DNA from: Sinomonas gamaensis | GTDB taxonomy: Bacteria > Actinomycetota > Actinomycetes > Actinomycetales > Micrococcaceae | Length of the DNA: 50,030 nucleotides | NCBI RefSeq assembly: GCF_005876955.1 | Contig: NZ_SSCL01000021.1 | Span: 1 to 50,030 of the forward strand | Direction: 5' to 3' | In this document: piece by piece, positions 7,540-16,031 of the stretch | Numbering within the stretch: position 1 is the first letter of the stretch | How the letters are laid out: each line of letters starts with the position of its first letter | Notes under the pieces: generated by a model | What the model was told of the DNA's origin: nothing | What the model saw: only the letters and a program-made list of their open reading frames with translations | Database searches by the model: none | Made by a program: the position numbers and the translations under genes

Positions 7540-7946
7540 CGGCTGCCGGCACGACCTCGCGGAGGAGGGGCCTCATCCCTGGTGGCCTCTCCTTCGTACT
7601 TTATCTTCAGCCTAAAATCGATAGTTGGCTATCTGTATTTCCGTTTCAGGATTGACCGCTGCTGCAGCACCTGGTCGGACATGGTGATGATGCGAGCGTT
7701 GGCCCTGGAAGCCGCGCTGGGCGACGACCAGGTTCGTGAATTTCTGCCGCAGGTCCACACGTTGGACGTGCGGGAGCGATCGTTAGCTGTCGGGGCTTCA
7801 TGCCTCCTCTATGCGCCCCGCCCTCCCACGGGTGGGGGCTCCGTCATGAACGGCGCTGTTGCGCGCGCCGTCGGGCACCGGCCCGTGGCCGGTGGTACAG
7901 GAGAAGGGACCGGCCGCGCGGCCGGAGAAGAATGGGGAACCACACC
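7540..7946. other. 407 bp between two lipoprotein genes; hairpin at 7876-7894
   Basis: Immediately after the first lipoprotein an imperfect hairpin (GAGGGGCC about 7567-7574 with GGCCTCTC) may act as terminator. Near the second lipoprotein a perfect stem, CACCGGCC (7876-7883) and GGCCGGTG (7887-7894), with a CGT loop lies about 50 bp before the start. The intervening 7600-7680 stretch is richer in A+T. No supported gene was seen. Confidence 0.35.
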
Positions 7947-8507
7947 ATGCGCAAGCGCGCCATAGCGCTGTGGCTGACGCTGCCCGCCCTGCTCGCAGGG
8001 TGCGCCGGCGGCACCGCTGCCGCCCAGCCCACCGTCACCGTCACGCAGACCGTCACCGTGACGGCCACCCCGAGCCCGACGCCCACGCCGACGCCCACGC
8101 CGACCCAGTCGGGGCCGCTGCAGCTCGGCACCGCGTACAAGCTCCCCAATGGCGGGACAGTTACGGTGTTCGAGCACCGCAAGAACGTCGAGCCGCAGGA
8201 CCCGAACCAGGAGGCGATCGACATCCAGGTGTGCGTCCCGGCGGGCGGTTCCGGCGCCAATCCGACGATCAGCGACCGGTTCTGGTCCGTGCGCGATGCC
8301 GCCGGGCACAGCTACGGTGCGGCCAGCACGACGTGGCGGCATCCCGGGGCCACCCCAGGGTTCTGGCCGCCGGAGCAGCAGGTCAAATGGGGCGAATGCT
8401 ACCGGGCGTGGGTAATCATCGAAGGCTCGAAGGACACTCCGATGACGACCGCCCGCTACAACAACGACCAGTCGGGAGTGATCGTCGACTGGGCCCTTCC
8501 TCAGTAG
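7947..8507 (+). CDS. Lipoprotein with Thr-Pro repeat linker, 186 aa
   Basis: The signal peptide is MRKRAIALWLTLPALLAGC, with the lipobox LAGC near residues 16-19. Then comes a TVTVTQTVTVTATPSPTPTP linker that extends the domain away from the membrane. The C-terminal 130 residues form a beta-rich domain starting LQLGTAYKLPNGGTVTVFEH and containing two cysteines (IQVCVPAG and WGECYRAWVI) that could form a disulfide. This pattern occurs in actinobacterial extracellular DUF4352-like lipoproteins, but no specific family is claimed. An in-frame ATG at 7932 is an alternative start; 7947 gives the better signal peptide. Confidence 0.65.
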   Translation: MRKRAIALWLTLPALLAGCAGGTAAAQPTVTVTQTVTVTATPSPTPTPTPTPTQSGPLQLGTAYKLPNGGTVTVFEHRKNVEPQDPNQEAIDIQVCVPAGGSGANPTISDRFWSVRDAAGHSYGAASTTWRHPGATPGFWPPEQQVKWGECYRAWVIIEGSKDTPMTTARYNNDQSGVIVDWALPQ

Positions 8508-8615
8508 CCTTGCTGGCTGAATCAGGGTTGGATCGGCTGCTCAGCTTCGCGCTCACAGAAGGTTCTTCTCGTCGATGATGATTCCCGCGGGAACGCTCAT
8601 GAGAGAACCCCTTGG

Positions 8616-9077
8616 CTATTGGCGCATGCCGCGGGGATTCTCCGGGCCGAGGCTGGTGCGCTTGCCCTTCTCGATAGCCCTCGCAGACGCGAGCGAGGGG
8701 TAGTTCCTCCTTGGGGGGATGCCCTTCTCGGCGAGGTAGTTGTCGAAGACCTCGGGGTTGCGTAAGGCGAACCGGAGGATCCTGTGCTGGTGGCACTGTG
8801 GCGGCCTGCCGAGGTACTCCCAGGCTTGGCGGCCTGCGCGCTTCCGGCGGATCGAAAACGTGCTGAACGCGAAGATGGTCACCAAGAGCAGCACGACAAT
8901 TGCCACCGTACCCAGGATGCTGAACCAGAGTGGCATCGTCCGCGAGAGCATTGCTGCCACAGCAATGCCAAGCACGATTGCCCAGACTATGAAGAAGAGT
9001 CGGATGTACTGGTATGCGCTCTTGAGTGTCCGTGCGGCTTCGCTGCCGATCCGTGGTTCCCAGTCTTCGAAGACCAT
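8616..9077 (-). CDS. Two-helix membrane protein behind the RHS gene, 153 aa; candidate immunity protein
   Basis: The start at ATG 9075-9077 is set by a strong GGAAGGAG site; the first residues are MVFEDWEPRIGSEAARTLKS. Two membrane segments follow close together (IRLFFIVWAIVLGIAVAAML, then LWFSILGTVAIVVLLLVTIF). A basic cytoplasmic tail of about 70 residues comes next (STFSIRRKRAGRQAWEYLG, then LRNPEVFDNYLAEKGI). It starts 20 bp after the stop of the RHS/YD-repeat gene on the same strand. Polymorphic toxins are usually followed at once by their immunity gene, and the RHS C-terminus is hydrophobic, so a membrane immunity protein is a reasonable inference. The sequence itself was not matched to a known immunity family. 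Confidence 0.5.
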   Translation of the reverse strand: MVFEDWEPRIGSEAARTLKSAYQYIRLFFIVWAIVLGIAVAAMLSRTMPLWFSILGTVAIVVLLLVTIFAFSTFSIRRKRAGRQAWEYLGRPPQCHQHRILRFALRNPEVFDNYLAEKGIPPRRNYPSLASARAIEKGKRTSLGPENPRGMRQ

Positions 9078-9097
9078 GGCACTCCTTCCTTCCACTC

Positions 9098-10876
9098 TCA
9101 CGTGAGGTAGTTAACCTTCAGGCAGGAGAGCGCGTCTATGGCGAATCCTGCGGTTCCGAATATGCCGCCGCCGACGTCCCAGCCGGCTCTATTGCCTGCG
9201 GCCACCTCCTTTGGCCCGAATACTGCTTCTCCCCCCGCTTTTGCGACGGATCCGAGCCCTAGGGTCAGGAGGCCGAGGGTGAATCCGGCACAGGCGGATG
9301 TGTCCGTTTCTCCGGGTGACGCGTGGTGCCAGAGACACGCCGCGCCGTCGAGGGCTGTGCTGGCGCCTCCGGCGACCATTGCCACCGTTCCGGCTGTTTC
9401 CGCGATCGCTGCTGCACCAGCAACGCCTGCCGCGCCTAGTTCTGCGACGAGGCCTACGCCGGTCGCCGCGAGAGCAACGGCCCCAATGATGACGCCGACT
9501 GTCGCAACGACTTTCCAGGTGTCGCTTGCCCAGGTGGCCGGGTTCCACCAGTCGTCGAGCCCTGTTGGGTCGGCGCTGTTCAGCGGGTTGTTGCTGGCGT
9601 AGTCGTACATGGCCTTGGTGAGGGCGGCGAGTGGGTCGGTGCTGAGGAATTGGGCGGTTTGGGGGTCGTAGTAGCGAGCGCGGAGGTAGTAGAGGCGAGT
9701 GTCGGTGTCCTGGACCTGGCCGTTCCAGCGCAGGACGGTGTCGGCGGTGCCGGTCTTGGCCGCGAGGTTGCCGTACGCGTCGTATGTGTAGGTTGCCACG
9801 ACTGCCCCGCTGCTGTCTGTGAGGAGCCGCGTCGAGCGGCACTGGTCGTGCTGGTAGTAGAGGGCGCTTCCTGTGGCGTCAAGCTGTTCCACAGGATTGC
9901 CTGCGTCGTAGCCCACGGTCTGGCCATTGCCGTTGGTCTGGGCGGTCAGGCGGCCGAGGGAGTCGTAGGTGCTGGCGGTGGTGCCGGTGGCATCGGCCAT
10001 GGTGGCCTGCTGGTTGTGCGCTGTGTAGGTGTAGCACTCGGCGTGGGTGGTGCCGTCGGAGTAGGTGGTGCCGGTCTTGTTCCCGGCCGGGTCGTATGTG
10101 TTAGTGGCGGTCTTCCCCGCAGGGTTGGTGACACCTGTGAGGTGACCGGCCTTGTCGTAGGCGTATGTGGTGGACCGGTTGATTGGGTCCGTCGACGAGG
10201 TGATCCGGTCCAGCGGGTCGTACGCGTAGGTGGTCGTGTGGCCGTTCGCGTCGGTCGTGCTCGTGGCGTTCCCGTCCACGTCGTACGCCGTCGTGCTGAA
10301 GGTCCCATCGGAGTTGGTGACCTTGGTGGGGTGCCCGTCGGGGTCGTAGGCGGTGGTCGTGGTGTGGCTGTTGGCGTCGGTGACCGTGGTCCGCAGCCCG
10401 GTGGGGTCGTACCCGTAACTCGTGACGTGGCCCAGGGGGTCTGTGACCGCGGTGAGCCTCGAGTCGGCGTCGTAGGCGTACGAGGTGGTGTTCCCGCGCG
10501 GGGTCTTGGAGGTGAGCATCCGCCAGATCGCGTCATACGTGTAGCTAGTCGTGTCCCCGAGCGGGTCCGCAGCCGTGATGCGATCACCGGCGGCGTCATA
10601 GGTGAATTTGCTGGCGCGCCCGTCCGGATCTGTCACTGACGTCACGTCACCGGGGTGAGTGGAGTCACCGTAGCTGTAGGTGGCGATCGCGGTCTGGCTG
10701 GTACCGGTCAGGGGGGTGGACTTGGTGACCGGGTTCCCGGCCTTTGGTAGCCGTAGGTGGTAGTGACGCCGAGCGGGTCGGTGGCCGTGGCGACCTCGTT
10801 GAACGCGTTGTATACCCAGGTACTTGTGCGGTTGTTCGCGTCGGTGCTGCTGGTCTTGTTCCCGTTCTCGTCAGTA
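9098..10876 (-). pseudogene. RHS/YD-repeat protein, 3' portion, with hydrophobic C-terminal region
   Basis: Fourteen or so YD repeats (for example YAYDADSRLTAVTDPLGHVT and YTYDAYGNLAAKTG) lead into the RHS core end: RARYYDPQTAQFLSTDPL and then NNPLNSADPTGLDDWW. After DPTGL, where polymorphic toxins carry their variable tip, come about 140 residues that are strongly hydrophobic and Gly/Ala-rich (TVGVIIGAVALAATGVGLVA) and end SCLKVNYLT. The frame is continuous from 10645 to 9098. Further upstream the repeats go on (DANNRTSTWVYNAFNEVATA), but only after a one-base shift near 10744, and they stop at about 10876. The large N-terminal part and any secretion signal are missing, so as it stands this is a broken gene or a displaced C-terminal cassette. 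Confidence 0.75.
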
Positions 10877-10879
10877 GGC

Positions 10880-11081
10880 CGCCGTAGGGATCCACGGCCC
10901 GGAGGTCCGGCCTATGCCCCCGCTCGTTGCTCTCGGTCTCTTCCGGGTCCCATGCCTGAGCCCCGGCTGGGTAGACATTGGGCGCGACGTAGCGGTCGTC
11001 GTTGAACGGCTGGAACCAGTCGTCGAAGGCCATACTGGCCGCCCCGCTCATCTCCAAAGCCTGCTCCAGCGAATGCTCCAT
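10880..11081 (-). pseudogene. Unrecognised gene fragment between RHS and YqeY remnants
   Basis: A minus-strand frame starts MEHSLEQALEMSGAASMAFD and continues DWFQPFNDDRYVAPNVYPAG before meeting the RHS repeats at about 10876-10890 in a different frame. It has the look of real protein but no family was recognised, and it joins the YqeY fragment directly at its 5' side. It is most simply a leftover from successive deletions. Confidence 0.3.
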
Positions 11082-11084
11082 GGT

Positions 11085-11289
11085 CTCTGGCGGCGGTCTC
11101 ACGGCGCTTGGCCGCCTCCTTCTGAAGGAGGGACGTCAGCTGGGCGTCGTCGAGCTCGACACGGGTCTTGCCGGACTTCTCGCGCGTTTCGATCTCGCCG
11201 AGGACATTGCGGACGGTTTGGAGTTCGAGCTTCGCGCCCACGCGCATGTGCGCGACAACGTCCTGCTGCAGCTGGGCCTTGACGGGCAT
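11085..11289 (-). pseudogene. Truncated YqeY (GatB-like) gene, 5' end
   Basis: The frame starts at ATG 11287-11289 after a GAAGGAAGA site and reads MPVKAQLQQDVVAHMRVGAK, LELQTVRNVLGEIETREKSG and DDAQLTSLLQKEAAKRRETA. This is the N-terminal half of a YqeY/GatB-related domain protein (usual length about 150 aa). The C-terminal half is lost where the frame runs into unrelated sequence at about 11085. YqeY proteins share the tRNA-binding tail domain of GatB; the exact role is unclear. Confidence 0.6.
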
Positions 11290-11416
11290 GGTGGGTCTTC
11301 CTTCGATCAGGGTGCCGCCGCTGATGACGACGCCCCGGTCATGTGTGCGGAGGAAGCGGAGCCCATATGCCCCTATTGATGGCACATGAGCACTAAAAAT
11401 GCGATACCTCTTCCAT

Positions 11417-11998
11417 TCAGCTCGCTGGCGTTTGCGTCAATTCCTGCGAATGCACCTCTCGCGAGGCAACGGACAGCACCTCGTTCAATGTGTTCTCGGC
11501 ACCTTGACTCACAAGTGCTTCAAGTTTCGCTCGGGCATGCTTGACCCGGGCCGCCTCTTCGATGAGCTCCATGAATTCATCGACACCCGAACGATCAGTT
11601 CCACAACATGGGCCCGTAATGGGAAACCGTTCCTCAATGCCGAGGGCAAGGATTACATCTTTCGCGAAAAGGCACTTACTAATGTCCAGCGCAGGAGCGA
11701 GCAGGGCTTCAGTCGTGCTGAGCCCTAACCCAATGAGCAGCAGGGCAGCACTAAACGCGGTCGCGACAAGGTATGGGCCAAAGGTCAGGCTGGCTTGTTC
11801 AGCGCAGTAGTCCCACGCCTGATAGAAGCGCAGACCTCCTTGATTCCAGACGGGGTAGCCGTGGGCCAGGGCTCCACCGCAGATCACCTCCGCACTTCCG
11901 TTGGTCCGCACGATCGGCAGTGCGGCGCCTGTACTGAAGGAGATCACAATGGCAAGGAAGCCGAGAGCGCTAAGGAGTTTCCACGAATACCTGAGCAT
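11417..11998 (-). CDS. Hypothetical membrane protein, 193 aa
   Basis: The start at ATG 11996-11998 has a GAGGAGG site upstream. The first helix (LLSALGFLAIVISFSTGAAL) is followed by an external loop of about 45 residues with two cysteines (EVICGGALA and WDYCAEQ) that could pair. A second helix (PYLVATAFSAALLLIGLGLS) leads into a cytoplasmic helical tail of about 90 residues (EFMELIEEAARVKHARAKLE). Composition is lower in G+C than the chromosomal half. It is divergent from the GT51 gene. No family was recognised. Confidence 0.5.
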   Translation of the reverse strand: MLRYSWKLLSALGFLAIVISFSTGAALPIVRTNGSAEVICGGALAHGYPVWNQGGLRFYQAWDYCAEQASLTFGPYLVATAFSAALLLIGLGLSTTEALLAPALDISKCLFAKDVILALGIEERFPITGPCCGTDRSGVDEFMELIEEAARVKHARAKLEALVSQGAENTLNEVLSVASREVHSQELTQTPAS

Positions 11999-12100
11999 CT
12001 GCGCCTCCTCGAGTGCTGATGTGACCTGATGATAAGACGGCTAGGGGCGAGAAGCTAGCTCTCAATTCTTTTACCAGCCTCAGATTTGGACGGTCAATAT

Positions 12101-12116
12101 GTGACAACACTGTCAC
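12101..12116. promoter_or_regulatory. Perfect dyad between divergent genes (candidate operator)
   Basis: GTGACAacacTGTCAC is a perfect 6+4+6 inverted repeat in the 293 bp between the minus-strand membrane protein (start 11998) and the plus-strand transglycosylase (start 12292). It lies roughly 100 bp and 175 bp from these starts. The size and symmetry suit a dimeric repressor, but no cognate regulator gene is adjacent. The rest of the intergenic stretch is A+T-richer and has no other clear element. Confidence 0.4.
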
Positions 12117-12291
12117 TGGGCTACCGGACCGCCGGCTGAAATGAAGCGACTCCTTTTCAGAATTCAGCAGAGCAAACTGTCATATCGGGAAACCTCTCGA
12201 ACCATTTACTCCGGGTCGGAATCGCTCTACCGTTCACCTCACTCCCAGATACATCGCTGGGAGCGGTTTACCCTTTTCGAGGAGCCCCGCC

Positions 12292-13203
12292 ATGTCCGCT
12301 CTACCCGTCTCGGAAGAACCTCCCCAACGCCCGCCCGCCAAGGTCATTCCCCTGCGCCCGGTGGCGAGGAAACGCTATCGTCTCCACCGCTTCTTCCGTT
12401 TTCTGGTCCGGCTCTTCGTCAGCATGGCTGTCCTCAGCGTCTGCGTGACGATTCCTCTCAACTGGCTCACCCCGTCAACAACGTCGTACATGATCCAGGC
12501 CGGTGCGCCGGTCGTGCAGCAAAACGTGTCCGTCGATCACATCAGCCGGTTCCTCATCGCCGCCACGGTCGCTCACGAAGACGAGCAGCTCGGTACTCGC
12601 TTCGGCGCATTTGACTTCAACGATTTCTTCTCACGCGCCCAGGCCTACGCGACGAACCAGGCCGACCCCAGTGGCTCGACTATCCCCCAGCAACTGGCCA
12701 AGAATCTCTACCTCTGGCCGAGCCAAGACTGGGTCCGTAAGGGTGTCGAAGCGGTGCTGGCCGAGGAGCTGGACTTCGGGCTGCCCAAGAAGCGGATCGT
12801 GGAGCTGTACCTCAATTACGCGCAGTTCGGCCCAAAGCTCTTCGGAGTGTGCGGGGCGACCTGGTACTACTTCAACACGCCACCGTCGGCAGTGACCCAA
12901 TACCAAGCCGCTCAGCTCATGGGAGTCTTGCCAGATCCCGAGAACGTGAGGCGGGCCGCAAACGGCGGCCTCGATCTCAGTTCTGCCGCGGATAAGACGG
13001 CGGTGGATCTCATCAACGGTGCCGCGAACGTGTGGGTGCCGCGCCAGCTTGCCGGTATGGGTGGCTGGCAAATGGCCGTCGCGACGATTGGCATCACCGA
13101 CACGGCGTCGATGCACGCAGACACGCAGAATGCCGCCGACGCCTGCTCGACCATGCCGCAAGCCGTAGCCGACCGGCTGAAGGCCGAGGGCGCTATCAAG
13201 TAG
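12292..13203 (+). CDS. Monofunctional peptidoglycan glycosyltransferase (GT51), 303 aa
   Basis: GT51 enzymes polymerise lipid II into glycan strands at the outer face of the membrane. A cytoplasmic basic N-terminus (RPVARKRYRLHRFFRFLV) precedes one membrane helix (RLFVSMAVLSVCVTIPLNWL). Family motifs follow: AATVAHEDEQLGTRFGAFDF (motif 1 with the catalytic Glu), GSTIPQQLAKNLYL (motif 2), RKGVEAVLAEELDFGLPKKR (motif 3) and IVELYLNYAQFG (motif 4). There is no transpeptidase domain, so it resembles MtgA rather than a class A PBP. A 60-residue C-terminal extension is unrecognised. A location inside mobile DNA is unusual for a cell-wall synthase. Confidence 0.8.
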   Translation: MSALPVSEEPPQRPPAKVIPLRPVARKRYRLHRFFRFLVRLFVSMAVLSVCVTIPLNWLTPSTTSYMIQAGAPVVQQNVSVDHISRFLIAATVAHEDEQLGTRFGAFDFNDFFSRAQAYATNQADPSGSTIPQQLAKNLYLWPSQDWVRKGVEAVLAEELDFGLPKKRIVELYLNYAQFGPKLFGVCGATWYYFNTPPSAVTQYQAAQLMGVLPDPENVRRAANGGLDLSSAADKTAVDLINGAANVWVPRQLAGMGGWQMAVATIGITDTASMHADTQNAADACSTMPQAVADRLKAEGAIK

Positions 13204-13217
13204 CTTCCCCCAAGGAC

Positions 13218-13253
13218 GGAGAGGGTCGTGCAGTAGCGGGTGCGGCCCTCTCC
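13218..13253. terminator. Hairpin between converging genes (candidate bidirectional terminator)
   Basis: GGAGAGGG (13218-13225) pairs perfectly with CCCTCTCC (13246-13253) across a 20 nt loop. It lies 14 bp after the GT51 stop and 10 bp before the end of the converging small gene. There is no U-tract, so termination strength is uncertain. Confidence 0.4.
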
Positions 13254-13263
13254 TTCGGGCCAT

Positions 13264-13470
13264 TTAGCCTTTGAGCTTGTCCCAGTGGTACGTCGCGAGC
13301 GCCTCGTCAATCGTGGAGCAACCGTTGCCGAAGCCGCGCCGCGTCGGATCGCTCTCGACCCAGGCATCAATGGTGTAGCGGTAGTTGCCATCTGTCAGGC
13401 GGTCGTAAATACAGACAGTGATCACTTCACCACGGAGGTAACCGCTGTACTGGCCAATCAGCTTGGCCAC
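13264..13470 (-). CDS. Small hypothetical protein, at least 68 aa
   Basis: The frame reads LIGQYSGYLRGEVITVCIYD, then GNYRYTIDAWVESDPTRRGF and STIDEALATYHWDKLKG. GTG at 13468-13470 is the only usable start found, but GAGGAG lies directly against it, too close to serve. The same frame stays open and protein-like for over 150 bp upstream (SGSIIESITRHSGAEEVAKL), so the real gene may begin further right or may have lost its start. No domain was recognised. Confidence 0.4.
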   Translation of the reverse strand: MAKLIGQYSGYLRGEVITVCIYDRLTDGNYRYTIDAWVESDPTRRGFGNGCSTIDEALATYHWDKLKG

Positions 13471-13896
13471 CTCCTCAGCACCGCTGTGGCGCGTGATGCT
13501 CTCGATGATTGATCCGCTTCCATCTCCCCCGGTGATCCGGACCGCCGACGACCCGCTAGACCCTGACGACTCCTTAGAAGCCGTCCTCCATCTCCAAGTT
13601 GCGTTGACTGCGGCTACGGCCGCCTGGACGCGTTGAGCAGATGGCGAGCGAGGCGCTGGGCTCGCGACCCTCGATTGCCATTGACGGAGCTACCTATTGG
13701 GCAATCAGGGCATCCGGAACGTAACGTGACTCCCCTGCCCCTTGGCACGGGCGTCGGTGAAAGGTCAGATGGGTCCTGTGGCCGTCCTCGCCTTGCGGGC
13801 CCACCCAGCGGAGAGTGGCAGTTCGCGCTCTTGTCGCTAGCTTTGGTCTGCTCCGCTGCACACGGCCGTCACGGGCTAGGACGCATAGAAGCTGGC
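13471..13896. other. 426 bp without a confident gene
   Basis: The minus-strand frame of the small gene at 13264 stays open through much of this stretch (to about 13690) without an ATG, GTG or TTG in frame, which suggests a decayed 5' end. On the plus strand the sequence leading to 13897 is open but lacks coding character. No promoter or repeat was identified. Confidence 0.3.
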
Positions 13897-14061
13897 GTGA
13901 AGCATTCCGATAAAGCTCCAGAGAACCCGCAGTCCCGGCCACTGGGAATAGACGAGTACGTCGAACGGCTCATGGCTTCAGCCCCGCCTCTCACGAATGG
14001 GCAAGCGACGCTCATAGCGAGGTTGTTCTCAGAAGGGATCGGCGAGAAGGAGACGGCATGA
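13897..14061 (+). CDS. Small hypothetical protein near the integrase, 54 aa
   Basis: The coding-like part begins at GTG 13897 (VKHSDKAPENPQSRPLGIDE) and ends with YVERLMASAPPLTNGQATLI and ARLFSEGIGEKETA. The 'APPLT..Q...IARL' pattern occurs in short proteins encoded close to integrases in actinobacterial mobile elements, from my knowledge of such loci; function unknown. The ribosome binding site is weak (AGAAGC), so the start is uncertain. An upstream extension of the frame to 13633 looks noncoding. Confidence 0.45.
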   Translation: MKHSDKAPENPQSRPLGIDEYVERLMASAPPLTNGQATLIARLFSEGIGEKETA

Positions 14062-14412
14062 TCGAGTGCGCAGCCGGTCAGACCTTTGGGCGGTCGTCGT
14101 CGGGGCGAGGAGGGCCTCGTATGCATTTCATGACTGTCGCCGGTGGCCGCGCGCCTTCGCGGACCCTTTGAGGGCTGCGCCCGCGAGGCACGGTCCTGGG
14201 ATTGCTCGACGCAGACCTCGGAGAGGCGCGGCGCACGACACGCCAAGAATGGCGGGAGAAGGCACGGGGATCGTGGACGCCGCCTTGGAGGTCCTCGCCT
14301 ACGACAACCTCTACGCGAGGCGATGACTGCCCAGGTCACCTGCGGGCAACGCCAGCTAGACTCAGGCAGCCCTGGCCTTCAGGCTCGCGGACCGTCTCGC
14401 ATGACGGCCTAG
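14062..14412. other. 350 bp with possible gene debris
   Basis: On the plus strand, about 14185-14326, a frame reading TVLGLLDADLGEARRTTRQE passes after a shift into GTGIVDAALEVLAYDNLYAR and a stop. It looks like the worn end of a gene, but no family was recognised and there is no start. The rest shows nothing clear. Confidence 0.25.
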
Positions 14413-14545
14413 CCTTTCAGGTTCTTTTTCATCACCTTCGCATCCTCGAAGTGGTCGGTATTGACCTGCCCGTCGATCTTCTCGGCCGTGGGACTCGTAC
14501 TCGTAGCCCTGCCTGCCGTCGGCGGTCGCCTTTCCAATGATCTCG
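14413..14545 (-). pseudogene. Possible C-terminal remnant of a small gene
   Basis: The minus strand reads IIGKATADGRQGYEYESHG and, after a one-base shift, EKIDGQVNTDHFEDAKVMKK then NLKG and a stop near 14411. The two halves fit together as one protein end. No start and no known family. It lies 110 bp downstream of the integrase gene on the same strand. Confidence 0.3.
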
Positions 14546-14656
14546 ACTGCTCAGGTCCTGACGATGCGCCGTGAAATCAGTAGGGCAAGGTGGACAACCG
14601 GCACGGCCTGCTATGCATGTCGGGCGGCCTTAGTCAGACCTCCGCGAAGTTCAGCC

Positions 14657-16024
14657 CTATTCGGTGCGCCACTCAATGATGATCGACTGGGGATCGAAGC
14701 GTACGCCTTTCGCACGCGCCGGCATGACCCGCACCTGCACCAGAGAACGAATGATCTCGCGTTGGTCACGGAGCGGGAGATCATCCCACTGAGCCGCGGT
14801 TTCCCCTGGGTTGGGGATCGTTATCCGGCGCGGCGTCCGCAGAGCCCTCAGCTTCTGACGGGCGGCGTCTAGTTTAGCCAGCACCGATTTCTCGACCTGA
14901 GCTAATCCCGCCGGGCTCAACGAGCCGTCAGCTGCCTGCTCATAGAGGCCCGCTAGCCGCGATTCAAGCGCAGCGACCTCACCTGCGGCGCCGCTCACGT
15001 CCGGTGCTGCATGAGCGTGGATAGCTTCCAGCGCGTCGGACTTCGACAGGCGGGCTTTCAAGACGGCGACCACGAGTTCGTCAGTTTTTGGTTGCGAGCG
15101 TGCAACACAGTAGTTTTCGCGACAGATGTAGGTTGGGTATTTCCCACGATTAACCAACCGAACGACATGCTCGTCGCAGACACCGCATCGTGCGATTCCG
15201 GTCAGCAGATGGGCAGGCTCACTGCCGTGAAACTTTCCCCTCTTGGGATCTGAGAGGATCCCTTGAAGAACGTCCCACTTCTCGGGATCTATTAGAGCAG
15301 GCCATGTGGCCTCGCCAATCACCGCACCGCGATAGACGCGCTTGCCGGCATAGGTTGGGGAACGAAGCAAGCGAGCTATCTGCAAGGGGGTCATCGAAGT
15401 GTGACCACGTGCCCGATAGTCCTTGCTGATTGAATAGATTGATTCGCCCGTGATCACGCGGTTTGCAGCTTCAGTGATGAGCGGGCCCCGCTCAGGATCA
15501 GGGACCTGCCGGAGTAAGGAACCAGACGAAGGGTCGTATTCCCTCAGGTATCCGTAGGGCAGCCGGCCATGAGGTTTGCCAGCTTGGGCGAGCCTTCGGA
15601 CCTCGCGTTGGACCCGGTCGGACACCTGGCCCGACTCGCGCTCGGCGACGATCAGATCAAGAGCCGTTGAGAACGCGTCATCTACTCGCGAGAAATCGTA
15701 GAGGCGGCCGCTGTAGCACCATTGGACCCCGGCTTCTCGACACGCGGCTCTCATCCGTATGTATACCGCGAGATCACGCGTTGCTCGAGACGCTTCCCAA
15801 GTTACGATTACATCGAACTGCGTCAGGTCTCCCAGCAGCCGCTCGAACTCTGGCCGCCCCTTCCGGGCGTACCGCGAAGCGGAACGGTCGTTATCGCTGT
15901 AGGTCGAGGTGACGTCCCACCCATTTCGCGCACAGAGCGCGCGGCACTCGGCTTCTTGCGATGTGACGGAGCGCGACTGGCCGGACCTGTCGCGTGAAAC
16001 TCGAGTGTAAATGGCTGCGCGCAC
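14657..16024 (-). CDS. Large serine integrase, 455 aa
   Basis: Large serine recombinases integrate phages and islands between attP and attB by double-strand cleavage and subunit rotation. The catalytic domain starts MRAAIYTRVSRDRSGQSRSV with the nucleophile Ser10, and continues with IVTWEASRATRDLAVYIRM. The recombinase domain (LPYGYLREYDPSSGSL to YAGKRVYRGAVIGEATWPAL) is followed by a zinc ribbon (ARCGVCDEHV with YICRENYCVA) and a coiled-coil arm (GEVAALESRLAGLYEQAADG). The start is GTG 16022-16024. Length is normal and no damage is visible. It lies 23 bp from the broken end of comEC, as expected for an integrase gene flanking its own att site. Confidence 0.9.
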   Translation of the reverse strand: MRAAIYTRVSRDRSGQSRSVTSQEAECRALCARNGWDVTSTYSDNDRSASRYARKGRPEFERLLGDLTQFDVIVTWEASRATRDLAVYIRMRAACREAGVQWCYSGRLYDFSRVDDAFSTALDLIVAERESGQVSDRVQREVRRLAQAGKPHGRLPYGYLREYDPSSGSLLRQVPDPERGPLITEAANRVITGESIYSISKDYRARGHTSMTPLQIARLLRSPTYAGKRVYRGAVIGEATWPALIDPEKWDVLQGILSDPKRGKFHGSEPAHLLTGIARCGVCDEHVVRLVNRGKYPTYICRENYCVARSQPKTDELVVAVLKARLSKSDALEAIHAHAAPDVSGAAGEVAALESRLAGLYEQAADGSLSPAGLAQVEKSVLAKLDAARQKLRALRTPRRITIPNPGETAAQWDDLPLRDQREIIRSLVQVRVMPARAKGVRFDPQSIIIEWRTE

Positions 16025-16031
16025 TCTAATA

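Noticed and set aside
8040-8110. Short repeats that could suggest a microsatellite or CRISPR-like array
   Set aside because: They encode the in-frame TVTVT and TPTPT linker of a lipoprotein; there are no spacers and no cas genes.
9650-10639. Long plus-strand reading frame opposite the RHS repeats
   Set aside because: It is the mirror of a repetitive high-GC gene, giving a Gly/Val-rich translation without start signal; the minus strand has clear YD repeats.
14066-14540. Several overlapping plus-strand frames between the small gene and the integrase
   Set aside because: They overlap one another in different frames, lack ribosome binding sites and have Arg/Pro-rich shadow-like translations; only gene debris could be supported.
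1-14657. The missing 3' half of comEC within the left part of the window
   Set aside because: No stretch encoding the multi-helix channel or the metallo-beta-lactamase-like domain of ComEC was recognised on either strand.
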